A DNA stretch of 64,000 nt from Acidimicrobiales bacterium (GTDB taxonomy: Bacteria > Actinomycetota > Acidimicrobiia > Acidimicrobiales > Acidimicrobilacustridaceae), in assembly GCA_018401565.1 (NCBI GenBank), contig JAGYKS010000031.1:372001-436000 (forward strand), written 5' to 3'. Shown here in pieces: positions 39,669 to 49,398 of this stretch; position 1 is the first letter of the stretch, and every line of letters begins with the position of its first letter. Below the pieces are notes generated by a model. The model worked only from the letters and a program-made list of their open reading frames with translations. It was not told the DNA's origin and ran no database searches. The translations under genes were made by a program, and so were the position numbers.

Positions 39669-40646
39669 ATGTCCAGAAAGAAAAACATCCGTTACAGCGC
39701 ACTCATCGTGCTCGCGGCGATCGGCCTTGTTGCCGCTGCCTGCGGGAGCAGCAACGACTCAGAGGGAGCCGGGGGCGGCGGTGATTCCGCCTTTGCCCAG
39801 CTGGATCTTGCCGGCATCGACATCACGGTCGGGTCAAAGGACTTCACTGAGCAGCTGGTGCTTGGCGAAATGCTCGTGCTCTCCTATCAGGAGGCCGGCG
39901 CCAATGTGACCAACCGGGTTGACCTCGGTGGCACCGAAGTGAACCGCACGGCGCTGTTGTCGGGGGAAATCAACGTGTACCCCGAATACAACGGCACCGG
40001 CTGGCTGGTCCATCTCGGCAACGACGAAGCCAGCACCGATCCCGACACCCTCACTGCCGCAGTGCGCGAGCAGGACCTGGCCGACAACGCAATCCGCTGG
40101 GTGGGACAGTCACCATTCAACGACACCTACGGCTTTGCCTCGCGGCCTGACCTGCTCGACAACGGCGAGCCGTTCACCATGCAGGGCATGGCCGACTACC
40201 TGGCTGCCAACCCTGATGCACTGGTGTGCATGGAGTCGGAGTTCCCCGATCGACCCGATGGACTGATCCTGTTCGAAAATGCCACCGGGTACACCATTCC
40301 GGGAAGCCAGCAGCAGATCCTCGACACCGGCATCATCTACACCGAGACCGCAGCCGGCAATTGCGACTTCGGTGAGGTCTTCACCACCGACGGCCGCATC
40401 GCCGGCCTGGACCTGAATCTGGTCGACGATCCGGGCATCATGATCCTGTACAACGTGTCGATCACCATGGCCGACAGCCTGTACTCACAGGCTCCCGATG
40501 TCTTCGAGGAGATCGCCGACAAGCTGTTGTCGGGTCTGGACAACGAAACGATGACCGCCCTCAACTTCGAGGTCGACATCGAGGGCAACAGCGTCACCGA
40601 CGTCGCCCGGCAGTACCTGGTGGATCAGGGTCTGATCTCCGCCTGA
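39669..40646 (+). CDS. Osmoprotectant (glycine betaine/choline-type) ABC transporter substrate-binding lipoprotein
   Basis: 325 residues of the OpuAC/ProX family (type II periplasmic-binding fold). LVAAACGSS is the lipobox. The mature part starts DITVGSKDFTEQLVLGEM, then LGGTEVNRTALLSGEINVYPEYNGTGW, typical of OpuBC/OpuCC-like binders of quaternary ammonium compounds. The C-terminus TALNFEVDIEGNSVTDVAR is also characteristic. The frame is intact. It is transcribed toward the permease/ATPase genes, which are on the other strand, with a strong bidirectional hairpin between. ATG at 39669 gives a normal lipoprotein signal. Confidence 0.92.
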   Translation: MSRKKNIRYSALIVLAAIGLVAAACGSSNDSEGAGGGGDSAFAQLDLAGIDITVGSKDFTEQLVLGEMLVLSYQEAGANVTNRVDLGGTEVNRTALLSGEINVYPEYNGTGWLVHLGNDEASTDPDTLTAAVREQDLADNAIRWVGQSPFNDTYGFASRPDLLDNGEPFTMQGMADYLAANPDALVCMESEFPDRPDGLILFENATGYTIPGSQQQILDTGIIYTETAAGNCDFGEVFTTDGRIAGLDLNLVDDPGIMILYNVSITMADSLYSQAPDVFEEIADKLLSGLDNETMTALNFEVDIEGNSVTDVARQYLVDQGLISA

Positions 40647-40686
40647 CCGCCGGTTGCCAACCCGGGCTGACCGGGATCAATCGCAC

Positions 40687-40718
40687 AGGAGGGCCGCAGC
40701 CACCGGTTGCGGCCTCCT
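40687..40718. terminator. Bidirectional terminator between convergent transporter genes
   Basis: AGGAGGGCCGCA and TGCGGCCTCCT form an 11-bp stem with a single bulged G around a 9-base loop, followed by TT on the plus strand. It lies 40 bp after the binding-protein stop and 70 bp from the permease stop on the other strand, so it can serve both. Confidence 0.7.
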
Positions 40719-40726
40719 TCGCCGGT

Positions 40727-40795
40727 CCCGCCATGCAGTCAGGTCCCGCCATGCGTCGGGTCCGCCATGCGTCGGGTCCCGCCTCGCATCAGGTT
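40727..40795 (-). repeat. 17-bp degenerate array over the permease stop codon
   Basis: Four imperfect copies of a GGGACCYGAYGCATGGC-like unit on the minus strand. The copy at the gene end supplies the TGA stop at 40789-40791. The two middle copies read CGA instead, and the fourth regains TGA (40739-40741), in another frame. Confidence 0.75.
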
Positions 40796-41598
40796 CCCTT
40801 GGGTCGCAGGAAGCGTTCGGCCACCGCCGCCAGCCAGTCCACGGTGAGCGCTAGCAGGGCCACGATGCCCGCTCCGGTGATCACCACCTCGTTTCGGCTC
40901 AGCTTCAGCCCTGAGTTGATGGTCTCACCGAGCCCGCCACCACCAATGAGGAACGCCAGTGCGGCCATGCCCACCGTGAGCACCAGCGCCGTTCGGACCC
41001 CGGCCAGGATCACCGGGACAGCCAGGGGAAGCTCAATGCGCCGCAGCACGGCAAGGCGGGACATGCCCATGCCCCTTCCGGCCTCGATCATCGACGGGTC
41101 CACCTGGTTGAGGCCCACCATGGTGTTGCGCAACACCGGCAACAGGGCAAAAAAGGCCAGGGCGATGATCACCGTGCGCATCCCGGTTCCCATCCAGGCT
41201 GCAAACAGCACCACCAGACCGTAGGCCGGCATGGCCTGGCCGGAGTTGGCCACGGCCAGCACCCCGCCGGCCATTCGGCGAAATCGCGGGCGGGTGAGCA
41301 CGATGCCCAGCGGGACGGCAATGGACACCACCAGCAACGATGCCCACAACGTGATCGTGAGATGGTCGATGAACTGCACCTGCAGCTTGTCGCGCCGCAG
41401 GGCCGATGCGGCAGAAAAGTCGAAGTCGGTGCGGACGTTGTAGACGTAGAGCATCACGCCAGCCATGACGATGACCACGGGCACCACCACCAGAGCGCCA
41501 TCGGTACTCATGACCCGTCGTAACCATCCCGTTCCCACCGGCCGCACGGTGCCAGCCCGCCCCACCGTGGCCACCGGATCATGGGTCGTCGACGCCAT
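40789..41598 (-). CDS. Osmoprotectant ABC transporter permease 1
   Basis: 269 residues, about six membrane helices, with the EAA-like cytoplasmic loop PSMIEAGRGMGMSRLAVLRR that docks on the ATPase, and GMAALAFLIGGGGLGETI typical of OpuCB/OpuCD. The frame is intact. Its ATG overlaps the TGA of the upstream ATPase gene (41598), giving tight translational coupling. It forms the channel with the second permease at 42919-43575. Confidence 0.92.
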   Translation of the reverse strand: MASTTHDPVATVGRAGTVRPVGTGWLRRVMSTDGALVVVPVVIVMAGVMLYVYNVRTDFDFSAASALRRDKLQVQFIDHLTITLWASLLVVSIAVPLGIVLTRPRFRRMAGGVLAVANSGQAMPAYGLVVLFAAWMGTGMRTVIIALAFFALLPVLRNTMVGLNQVDPSMIEAGRGMGMSRLAVLRRIELPLAVPVILAGVRTALVLTVGMAALAFLIGGGGLGETINSGLKLSRNEVVITGAGIVALLALTVDWLAAVAERFLRPKGT

Positions 41599-42860
41599 CA
41601 GCCGGTCCCGTCGGCGGCGTAGACCTCGTAGTGGGCCTTGGCCTCGGTACGCAGGCGGGCGATCACCCCGGTGAGCGCCTCAATCTCCACCACTCCCTCA
41701 AACCGCCCCTGGGCATCGACCACAACGGCGCACCCGGTCGATGAGCCCAGCATCGTCTCGAGGGTGTCGTGCAGCGTGGCGTTGCGCTCCACCTTTGCCC
41801 GCACCACATGTCCCACCGCCAGCAGCGAGCGGTCGGTGCGGTCGAGGTGGGCCTCGTTGACCCATCGGGCAGGACGTTCCTGGCCGTCGAGCACCAGCAG
41901 CCACCGCTGGGATGAGTCCGCCAGCACGTTCTGGGCGACACGATGCCCGACGTCGTGGCGGACCACCGGGTAACCACCCAGGTTGAGGCCGCTCACCCGT
42001 TCGAAGTTCAGCCCCTTGAGCGTGGATCCACTGCCAATGAAGTCGTCCACGAAGTCGTCGACCTGATGGGCCAGGATTCGCTCGGGCGTGTCGAACTGGG
42101 CGATTTGGGACTGCTCGCGCAATATGGCGATGCGGTCACCCATCTTGATGGCCTCGTCGATGTCATGGGTGACAAACACGATGGTCTTGCGCAGGTCTGC
42201 CTGCAGGCGAAGGAACTCGTTTTGCAGCCGATCCCGGGTGATGGGGTCGATGGCCCCGAACGGCTCATCCATGAGCAGCACGTCCGGGTCAGCGCCCAGC
42301 GCCCGGGCAACACCGACCCGCTGGGCCTGTCCGCCGGACAACTCGCGCGGGTAGCGATGGCGGTACTCGCCGGGCTCAAGACCCATGGTGTGCAGGAGTT
42401 CATCAACACGAGCCGCAATCACGTCTTTTTTCCATCCCAGCATCTTCGGCACCGTGCCGATGTTCTCGGCGATGGTCAGATGCGGGAACAGGCCGATCTG
42501 CTGGATGACGTAGCCAATCTGTCGCCGAAGATGGTCGGGATTGACGTCGGTGACGTCCTCGCCGTCGAAGTAGATGCGCCCCGAGGTGGGCTCGATCATG
42601 CGATTGATCAGCCGCAGCGTGGTGCTCTTCCCACAGCCTGACGGACCCACCAGCACCAGGATTTCACCGCGGGGAACCCCCAGGTTCAGTTCCGCCACCG
42701 CCGGTTCGGTGGACCCGGGGTAGACCTTGGAGACGCTGTCGAGGCGGATCATGACGTCCTCGAAGCCGTCTGGGGTCAGCGCAACATTGCGGTCGCCATC
42801 GGTGGCACCTGCCCGCCCCTGGGGGCTTGGCAGCGTGGTGTCCGGCACCGAACTGGTCAC
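41598..42860 (-). CDS. Osmoprotectant ABC transporter ATP-binding protein with CBS domains
   Basis: 420 residues. ABC ATPase at about 38-275: Walker A GPSGCGKSTT, Q-loop QQIGLFPHLT, signature LSGGQAQR, Walker B VLLMDEPFGAID, switch His in FVTHDIDEA. C-terminal CBS pair from about 300 (AVGHVVRAKVERNATLHDTL, TGCAVVVDAQGRFEG), the ionic-strength/nucleotide sensor known in OpuA. The frame starts at GTG 42860, but an ATG at 42870 with an excellent GGAG site is in another frame. The natural start may be 42870, with one indel in the first ten codons. Confidence 0.92.
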   Translation of the reverse strand: MTSSVPDTTLPSPQGRAGATDGDRNVALTPDGFEDVMIRLDSVSKVYPGSTEPAVAELNLGVPRGEILVLVGPSGCGKSTTLRLINRMIEPTSGRIYFDGEDVTDVNPDHLRRQIGYVIQQIGLFPHLTIAENIGTVPKMLGWKKDVIAARVDELLHTMGLEPGEYRHRYPRELSGGQAQRVGVARALGADPDVLLMDEPFGAIDPITRDRLQNEFLRLQADLRKTIVFVTHDIDEAIKMGDRIAILREQSQIAQFDTPERILAHQVDDFVDDFIGSGSTLKGLNFERVSGLNLGGYPVVRHDVGHRVAQNVLADSSQRWLLVLDGQERPARWVNEAHLDRTDRSLLAVGHVVRAKVERNATLHDTLETMLGSSTGCAVVVDAQGRFEGVVEIEALTGVIARLRTEAKAHYEVYAADGTG

Positions 42861-42918
42861 TCGTGGTCATGGGATTCTCCCTGTGGTGGTGGTCATGGTC
42901 CAGAGGCCGACACCGGCC

Positions 42919-43575
42919 TCAGCGCAGCCCCTTGGAGGTCGTGATCCGCTGAATCAGCGACAGCACAAGGTCGAACAGCAGGGCAAGCACGATGATGAAT
43001 ACCGTGCCGGTCCACACCGCCTCCATTGAGTTCGGCAGTCCCAGGCGGCGCAGGCCGTCCTTGATGAACTCACCGAGGCCCGGGCCGGCCACCAGCACAC
43101 CGATGGCGGCGATGCCGGTGGTGAGCAGGGCCGAGACCCGCACACCGGCCATGATCACCGGCCAGGCCAACGGAAGCTGTATCTGCAGCAGGCGCTGACG
43201 ACGGTTCATCCCCATGCCCTTGGCCGACTCGATGACCGCCGGGTCCACCTGTTCGAGGCCAGTGACGGTGTTGCGCAGGATCGGCAGCAACGCATAGATG
43301 AACAGGGCCAAAAAGGCCGGAGCGAACCCCAGGCCAACGATCGGGATGAACAGGGTGAACAACGCCAACGACGGGATGGTCAGCCCCACCCCCACCACAC
43401 CGATGGCGAGCGCCCGTGGGCCCTGGCGTCCACGCACCGCGATACCGAGCAACACGGCAAACACCGTGGCCGCCATCACCACCGACACCACCAGAATGGC
43501 GTGGTCGGCACTGTTGGACAGCACGTCGCCCCAGCGACTGCTGACAAAATCCATCCAGCTTCTGATTCCACTCAC
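42919..43575 (-). CDS. Osmoprotectant ABC transporter permease 2
   Basis: 218 residues, five to six helices, with the coupling loop PAVIESAKGMGMNRRQRLLQ and GIAAIGVLVAGPGLGEFIKDG. It is clearly homologous to permease 1 at 40789-41598 and pairs with it. It is the first gene of a permease-ATPase-permease operon, separated from the ATPase gene by about 60 bp. Start is the GTG at 43575 or the ATG at 43554. A very G+C-rich palindrome directly covers the start region. Confidence 0.9.
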   Translation of the reverse strand: MSGIRSWMDFVSSRWGDVLSNSADHAILVVSVVMAATVFAVLLGIAVRGRQGPRALAIGVVGVGLTIPSLALFTLFIPIVGLGFAPAFLALFIYALLPILRNTVTGLEQVDPAVIESAKGMGMNRRQRLLQIQLPLAWPVIMAGVRVSALLTTGIAAIGVLVAGPGLGEFIKDGLRRLGLPNSMEAVWTGTVFIIVLALLFDLVLSLIQRITTSKGLR

Positions 43576-43596
43576 CGGGGGACACCCCCCGGGGGG
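43575..43596. promoter_or_regulatory. G/C palindrome at the start of the transporter operon
   Basis: CCGGGGG-ACA-CCCCCCGG overlaps CCCCCCGGGGGG, so two alternative stems share the same C-run. It sits on the presumed ribosome-binding region of permease 2 and could hide the start codon or bind a regulator. It may also simply be a homopolymer-rich spot prone to indels. Confidence 0.35.
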
Positions 43597-43965
43597 ATTT
43601 CAGCTCGAGAAAGTCTTTTCCACTGACGCACGACACCCTTCTGGCGGGAACAAATCTCGCACCGCCGCGAGGCCGGAATGCCCATTTCGTCGCGTTGACC
43701 GCACGACCGCATCCGCCACTCAGGCATAGATACTAGGCCAGCAGCGAGCACCAATGTTGCGCCCCGGCCACTTCGGGGGTCCCCATGGATCCGGATTTCC
43801 GGTCCCCTACCCGCCAGATCCCCACTCATGGCAAGGTTTGCGGCGAGGTGCTCCCGGGCAGAAGAAATTCCGGCAGCAACCACGATTGCCAGGCCCTCAC
43901 CCGGCGCCCCGCCCAGACCCCACAGGTGCCCACACCCGCAGGAGGCCCGGCGCTAGGGTCGTGGT

Positions 43966-44680
43966 GTGCATGAGGTGATGGCGATGTGGGCCGTGCCGAG
44001 GTCGGCGTCAACCGCTTTTGAGCAAATGGTGGCCCAACGCGGTGACCTGGCCGTCATGAGCGAGCCGTTCTCGGCCGCCTATTACGACGGCCCCGAGGCC
44101 CTCTCGCAGCGATTCGACTGCAGTGACCCCGAGGCCACCTTCTCGTCGGTGCGGCAACTTGTGCTCGACCGGGCTGCGGCCGAGCCGGTGTTCGTCAAGG
44201 ACATGGCCTGCCATGTGCTGCCCGCCCTCGACGACACCCTCATCAACGCCTGCACCCATACCCTGTTGGTGCGCGACCCGGCATGGTCGCTGCCGTCCAT
44301 GGCCCGGCAATGGCCCGACTTCACCGCCGACGAAGCCGGTTTCGAACCGCTGGCGGAGGTGGCGGCCCGACTGGATGAGTCGGGGGCAGACGTCGTGGTG
44401 GTCGACACCGCCGACCTGCGTCGTGATCCCGACGCGCTGGTGGAGGCGTGGTGCGAGGCGGTGGGATTGAACTTTGAACCCGGGGCCCTGCAGTGGGATG
44501 AGGGTATGGCAGCCGGGTTGGGAGCGATGGCAGCAGTGGCATGCCACCACCGCAACAAGCACCGGTTTCCTGCCGCCCGAACCCGAGCCACCGACCGTTG
44601 ATGATCCCCGCCTGATCGCTGCCATCGAGAGGGCACGCCCCATCTACGACGAACTCGCCGCCCGACGGCTCAGACCCTGA
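43966..44680 (+). CDS. Sulfotransferase-like protein, one frameshift
   Basis: About 237 residues. The N-terminal AMWAVPRSASTAFEQMVAQR is the PAPS 5'-phosphosulphate loop of the sulfotransferase family, and LLVRDPAWSLPSMARQWPDF is the 3'-phosphate-binding segment. The last 50 residues are in another frame: correcting a GGG to GG near 44520 gives AAGWERWQQWHATTATSTGF and a stop at 44680. The acceptor is unknown. GTG 43966 is the start. The 230 bp upstream hold no credible gene. Confidence 0.8.
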
Positions 44681-44697
44681 CACTGCTGGTCAGCGAC

Positions 44698-44741
44698 ACG
44701 TCACGATGACGTCCCGCCAACAGATCCCAGACCGGGTCTGG
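44698..44741 (+). terminator. Two consecutive hairpins after the sulfotransferase gene
   Basis: ACGTCA-CGA-TGACGT (44698-44712) and CCAGAC-CGG-GTCTGG (44727-44741) are both perfect 6-bp stems with 3-base loops, starting 17 bp after the stop. They are probably transcript-end structures; no T-run is present. Confidence 0.45.
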
Positions 44742-44816
44742 CTCGGCCCCACCAGCAACGGGTGCCGTGGGTGACCTGATGTAACGTGATCGTTCACCCC
44801 ACTCAAGGAGCGCGTC

Positions 44817-45119
44817 ATGGCTGAGGTCGTCGAATTCAACCTGAAGGTCAAGCAAGGGCATTACGCCGAAGTGCTGAGCCTCTACTCCGAGTTTGCCCAC
44901 GCGTACATCGAGATCAACCCTGCGCTGGTGAGCGTTCTGGTTGTTGGCGATGAAGGCAGTGGGCTGGTGCGTGGCATCGGTGTGTACGACGACCACGTCG
45001 AGGCTGCAGCGGTGAACAGTGATGTGTTCATGGCCGCCTTCATGGACGCCATCGAACCATTGATCGAAGGCGCCCCCAGTCGTGTGCTCCTCGAACTCGT
45101 CCACGCCTGGACCAAGTGA
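44817..45119 (+). CDS. Small conserved protein, possibly ferredoxin-like fold
   Basis: 100 residues: MAEVVEFNLKVKQGHYAEVL, YSEFAHAYIEINPALVSVLV, then a DDHVEAAAVNSDVFMAAFMD helix and a final strand. The beta-alpha-beta order suggests a dimeric ferredoxin-like (antibiotic-biosynthesis-monooxygenase-like) fold, but no catalytic residues are evident. AAGGAG lies 8 bases before ATG 44817. Function unknown. Confidence 0.65.
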   Translation: MAEVVEFNLKVKQGHYAEVLSLYSEFAHAYIEINPALVSVLVVGDEGSGLVRGIGVYDDHVEAAAVNSDVFMAAFMDAIEPLIEGAPSRVLLELVHAWTK

Positions 45120-45135
45120 GGCCCAGCCCGGCTTC

Positions 45136-47708
45136 CTAGCCGAACCAGCCGCCCGACGGGTGGTAGGCCACGGCGGTGGAAGCGAACGAGACCGGGTCGA
45201 GCGCCTCAAGGGTCTGGTCGGTGTACAAGATGGGCACCCCGGCCACCACCAGCACCCGCCCCACCACCGGGTTCGGCGCCGGTGAGCACACCAGGTACAC
45301 GCCACCGCCGTCGTCGTCGGGCACGAACCGGGACACGGTGAACTCGTCCACCGGGTAGCACTGGTACCCGGGCCAGTCGATCCCGCCGACGACCTCGCCG
45401 CTGACGATGTCACCGCCGCCTGGGCCGTCCAACTCGGGCACGCCGTCGGCGCCCGGCTGGCAGCGCAGCACCACCCCACCGGTGCCCACCAGCGATTGCG
45501 CCTCGGGGTCGGTGACGTCCACCACCGGGCACGGCGCCGGCACCTCGGGCGGCCGACTCGCCTGGGGCAGCGCCACCTCGGTCACCGCGCCGTCCACACT
45601 GAGCACGGCGGCCTCGTTGACCAGATCGGTGAACCCGGGCCCAGTTGAGCGAAGCCCCCACATGGCCAGTCGCCGCTCGGGCCACCAGGTGAACGCCCGA
45701 TGGTCCCATCCCAGGCTGTCGCTCACCCACGGCCGCTGCCAGGTCCCCACCACCGCCGGGGCATCAGCGTCACTCACATCGAGCAACTGGACCTCCACCC
45801 AGCTGCGTGATTGCCGGTCGAACCCCTCACCCACCTCGTCGTAGCGCGCACCCGATGGCCAGGGCCTCACCATCGGGCAGCGGGTGGAGGTAGCCCACGG
45901 TGCCGGCCAGCGTCACGCTGCCTGCCCGTCGGGGGGCAGCGGGATCGGCGACGTCGATCACCACCACCCGCTGGTCGAAACACACCCGTCGACACCAGCA
46001 CCCGATCCCCAACGAACCGCACGGCGCTCACCACGCCGTTGCCGTCGGCCAGGTCGGTGACCGAGGCCGTGGCGTCGAGCCCGCCGTCACCGTTGGGGGT
46101 GAGGACGGTGAGGTCGATGCCGGTGCTGGGATCCTGTCGCCACGGCGACCCGATGGTGGTCACCACCGCCACCGACCCGCCCACCTCGCCAAAGGCGAAC
46201 TGACCGATGGTGGAGCCCTCCACGATGCCCGAGCCCACGTACGACGGTGCCGTGGCGTCGGCAAAGCGGAACTCGTGGATGGCGGTGCGCCAGTCGTCGA
46301 ACTCGAGGCGGTCCCGGTCGATGGGGTCGACCCACACCTCCGAGCTCACCGCCACCACGTCCACCCCGGCGTACAGGGTGGTTGCCGGAGCAAGGATCGA
46401 CGTGCCGGCCGGATCGAACCGGCCACCGGCCAGACCCACGGTCACCATCGACGTCATGGCCACCCCGGCAAACGTGTCGGGCACGTACACCCGCTCGCAC
46501 GGCACCAGCGGCTCGGGCTCGGCACCGGCGCGCTGCCAGTCGGGGATCCAGTCGGCGGCCGTGGACGAGGCCACCGACCGCCGGTTCTGCTCGAGTGCCT
46601 TGGCCACCGAGTTGGGTGTGGTGGGCATGACGAACCCCAGGTCGGCCATGTTCGACGTGGTGACCATCCGGATCTGGTCACCCACCAGCCGGGCCGACAC
46701 CAGCGACCCCTCGATGCGCACCCGGTCGGTCACCTGCGGCGCCCGGGGGTCGGTGGCGTCCACCATCGTCACCGTCATGAACGTCGTCGATGCCTGCGTG
46801 GCCGACGGGTCGCCGTCGATCGGAGCCGACAGTTCCACTTCGGAGCCAAAGATCGCCACCCGGGCGTTGGCCACCAGCAACTCGTCGACAGCCGACTGCA
46901 CACCCGACCCGAACCTGGAGTCGGAGGTACCGGAACCGGCCGAATCGCCCCCGCCTGCATCGCCCCCGCCTGCATCGCCCGCCTGCATCGTCCGGCTTGC
47001 GGTGACGTCGAGGGTGGACAGCACCGTCAGGTCGCCGGCGTCGGTGATGCGCAGGTTGCCCCGGCCGTCGAGGTCGTAGATGAGGTTCCCCTCGGCCTTG
47101 ACCACGTCAGGCTCGTCCACTCCGGCCACCTGCACGTTGGTGCCAAGGGTGCCCGACGTGTCGGGGGCCGCCCCGCTGTCGCCACTGTCTGACTGTGCCG
47201 ACGCCGAATCCTCACTCATCATCCTCGGGCCCGCTGACTCGTCGAACGCAGACATCGGGACGAAGCCGTCACCTCCGTACCCGTACCCCCCGAAGCCCCG
47301 GCTACCCACATGCTCGGCACCCACCTGCCGCAGGTCACCCATCAGCGCGTCACAGCTCGCAAACGTGGACACCGTGCCCACCAGCTGCACCGTGGTGGGG
47401 TCCACCGGACGGTCGTCGAGTGAGCCCAGCAGCTGTTCGACGTCGCCTGAGGTGGGGGCACCGGCGCGGTCGGCGGCAAGTTCGCCCGACCGGTCGTTGT
47501 CGCCAATGACCAGCACCCCGCCCAGCAGGGCCACCACCGCAAGCGCTGCTGCTGTCACCACGCCGAGGCTTCGGGTGCGACGTCGCCACACCGCCGCCTC
47601 CACCGCATCGGCAGTGATTGGCCGGGCGTCGCGACGCAGTTCGGCACCGGCTGCCGACAGCACCGGGTCGTGGTCGCCAGATGGGTCGATTTCGTCATGT
47701 TCGTTCAT
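45136..47708 (-). CDS. Membrane-anchored beta-propeller protein, two frameshifts
   Basis: About 857 residues. Residues 1-46 are cytoplasmic (charged, ITADAVEAAVWRRRTR); one transmembrane helix at 47-69 (LGVVTAAALAVVALLGGVLV). The outside part contains TNVQVAGVDEPDVVKAEGNL, the hallmark of the secreted beta-propeller family PF09826, followed by repeated VVxIDVADP-type blades. Gly/Asp/Ser-rich linkers (AGGGDAGGGDSAGSG) come from short DNA repeats near 46955. Frame changes near 45985 and 45860. It lies directly downstream of an ECF sigma factor, so a sensor or anti-sigma-like role is suggested; the cytoplasmic tail is short but of the right placement. Confidence 0.8.
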
Positions 47709-47721
47709 GATCCAACGTCTT

Positions 47722-47755
47722 TCATGTGGTGTGCGACTGGTTTCATGTGGTGTAC
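47722..47755 (-). repeat. Duplicated stop-codon region of the sigma-factor gene
   Basis: CACCACATGAAA occurs twice, 21 bp apart, on the minus strand. The first copy holds the TGA stop of the sigma gene (47743-47745); the second repeats TGA in the same frame (47722-47724). Confidence 0.75.
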
Positions 47756-48246
47756 GCCTGAACAACTGGGGAGTGGCGCAGCGAGGCACGGCCCCGATGC
47801 AGCAACGACTTCACCGCCGCAGGGGTGACCTGCAGGGTGTCGGCGATGTCGTCGATGCCAAGGTCGGCGCCGTAACGCAAGGCGATGGCTGCGGCCTGGT
47901 CGCCGGGTAGCGCACGCACGGCCGCCCACACCCCCTCACCGTCGAGGGCGGCCAGCGGATCGGACACGACGGCACCCGACGACGCCTGCATCGAACCCAG
48001 CGTCTGCACCGCACGGCGCTCACTGGACGCCCGACGGGCCACCGAGATGGCCTCGTTGATGGCCACCCGGCGCACCCACGCCCCGGGACGATCGAACCTC
48101 GACACCCGGTTCCAGCGCCGAAAACACCGCTCGAAGGCACCCTGGACGATCTCTTCAGCCCGATGCACGTCACCGACGATGGCCGTCGTCGCTGCCACCA
48201 ACCCGCGGCTTTCTGCCTGCACCAATTGGGCGAAGTCGACCATCAT
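47743..48246 (-). CDS. ECF RNA polymerase sigma factor (SigE-like family)
   Basis: 167 residues, sigma-70 regions 2 and 4 only. Region 2: GDVHRAEEIVQGAFERCFRRW and GAWVRRVAINEAIS. Region 4: ALPGDQAAAIALRYGADLGI and DDIADTLQVTPAAVKSLLHRGRASLR, the helix-turn-helix for the -35 box. There is no region 3, as in ECF factors. ATG 48246 follows CGGAGGGATG. It is co-directional with the beta-propeller membrane protein 35 bp downstream, a typical sigma/regulator pair layout. Confidence 0.92.
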   Translation of the reverse strand: MMVDFAQLVQAESRGLVAATTAIVGDVHRAEEIVQGAFERCFRRWNRVSRFDRPGAWVRRVAINEAISVARRASSERRAVQTLGSMQASSGAVVSDPLAALDGEGVWAAVRALPGDQAAAIALRYGADLGIDDIADTLQVTPAAVKSLLHRGRASLRHSPVVQAYTT

Positions 48247-48375
48247 CCCTCCGAGTCACACACGCACGACCACCCTCAACGGTCGCGCTCAACCTTCGCA
48301 GGAATACCGATGCGGGTGTGGATGTCACCCACCGAACGGGTGTGACGGCACCCAGATGGTTCGCAGGCCGTTCGA

Positions 48376-49398
48376 TCACAGGCCCTCGAGCTGGAGCTCC
48401 ACGGTCCACCGCACGGCTGCGCCCAACGCTGCGTTGCGCACGCCCGAACCGAGGCCGCCGCCACTCACGCCGGCGAACTGACCGGAACCGCCCACAACCC
48501 GAAACGTGCCGTCCACGGTGGCGCCGTCGTCCACTCTGGTGGCCCTCGATGTGAGTTCGAGTACCAGCACGTCACCGTCGGCGGTGGTGACGTCCATGTA
48601 CCCGCCCGACGGGCCGGTGCCGTCGAGGAACAGCACATGGGCCTGCAGGCCGATGTCCACCGGCTCGTCGTCCCAGGTGCCCGACCCCGAAAAGTTGATG
48701 TTGCCGAACTGCAGGTCGCCGCCATCGTTGATGGTCACCGTGGTGTTGCCATTGGGCACGGTCTCGTAGGCGAACACCAGCTCCACCGTGGTCACGGCAC
48801 CCCCGGAAATCGTGTCCACGTAGTCGGCTGGCGAGTACCCGACGCAGCCCTCGCCAAATGGCGGCAGGCCCAGCCCGGCGCGCACCGCCTCAGATGCCGT
48901 GCGGCCACTGGCACGCACCTCATCGCTCAGGGGTGCCGGCCACTGCGACCCGGGTGCGGCCACACCGGCGAGGTAGGCGTCGAGGGCGCGCTGGAACTCG
49001 ATGAACGCCACCATGTCGTCGGCCACCACTTCGGGCCACGCCGCCGGTGGGTCGGCGATCAACCCGGTCACGCCAGCCGAAGCGTCGGCGTAGGCCACTG
49101 CTGCGGTGCGCACGGCGTCGGGCACCGCCTCACCTTCCGGTCCCGAAAAGGCCGTCTCGCCGTCGGGTCCCCTGGTTGTCTCCAGGTACACCAGTCTCGG
49201 GTCCCACACGCTGCAACCGCCGGGGTAGTACGACCTGGCCTGCTCCACCGTCATGGTGCCGGCTTCGGCGGATTCAGCGGCCTCGCCCGAGTCGCCCGAG
49301 TCACCGCATCCGCTGGCGGCCATCACCACCGCCACCACCACTGTGGCAACGGCAACCGAACGCGCACGATGGGCAACACGGGTGCGAAGTTTGTTCAT
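48376..49398 (-). CDS. Lipoprotein of unknown function
   Basis: 340 residues. Arg-rich start and hydrophobic run ending in MAASGCGDSGDS, a proper lipobox, then an acidic linker. The N-terminal domain is helical (AAWPEVVADDMVAFIEFQRA) with two Cys (GGCSVWDP, GEGCVGYS). The C-terminal 150 residues are beta-rich (NGNTTVTINDGGDLQFGNIN, GTFRVVGGSGQFAGVSGGG), like a small barrel. ATG 49398 is chosen; the longer frame to 49563 crosses a repeat and the mannosidase gene. It precedes the sigma factor by 130 bp on the same strand. Confidence 0.65.
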   Translation of the reverse strand: MNKLRTRVAHRARSVAVATVVVAVVMAASGCGDSGDSGEAAESAEAGTMTVEQARSYYPGGCSVWDPRLVYLETTRGPDGETAFSGPEGEAVPDAVRTAAVAYADASAGVTGLIADPPAAWPEVVADDMVAFIEFQRALDAYLAGVAAPGSQWPAPLSDEVRASGRTASEAVRAGLGLPPFGEGCVGYSPADYVDTISGGAVTTVELVFAYETVPNGNTTVTINDGGDLQFGNINFSGSGTWDDEPVDIGLQAHVLFLDGTGPSGGYMDVTTADGDVLVLELTSRATRVDDGATVDGTFRVVGGSGQFAGVSGGGLGSGVRNAALGAAVRWTVELQLEGL

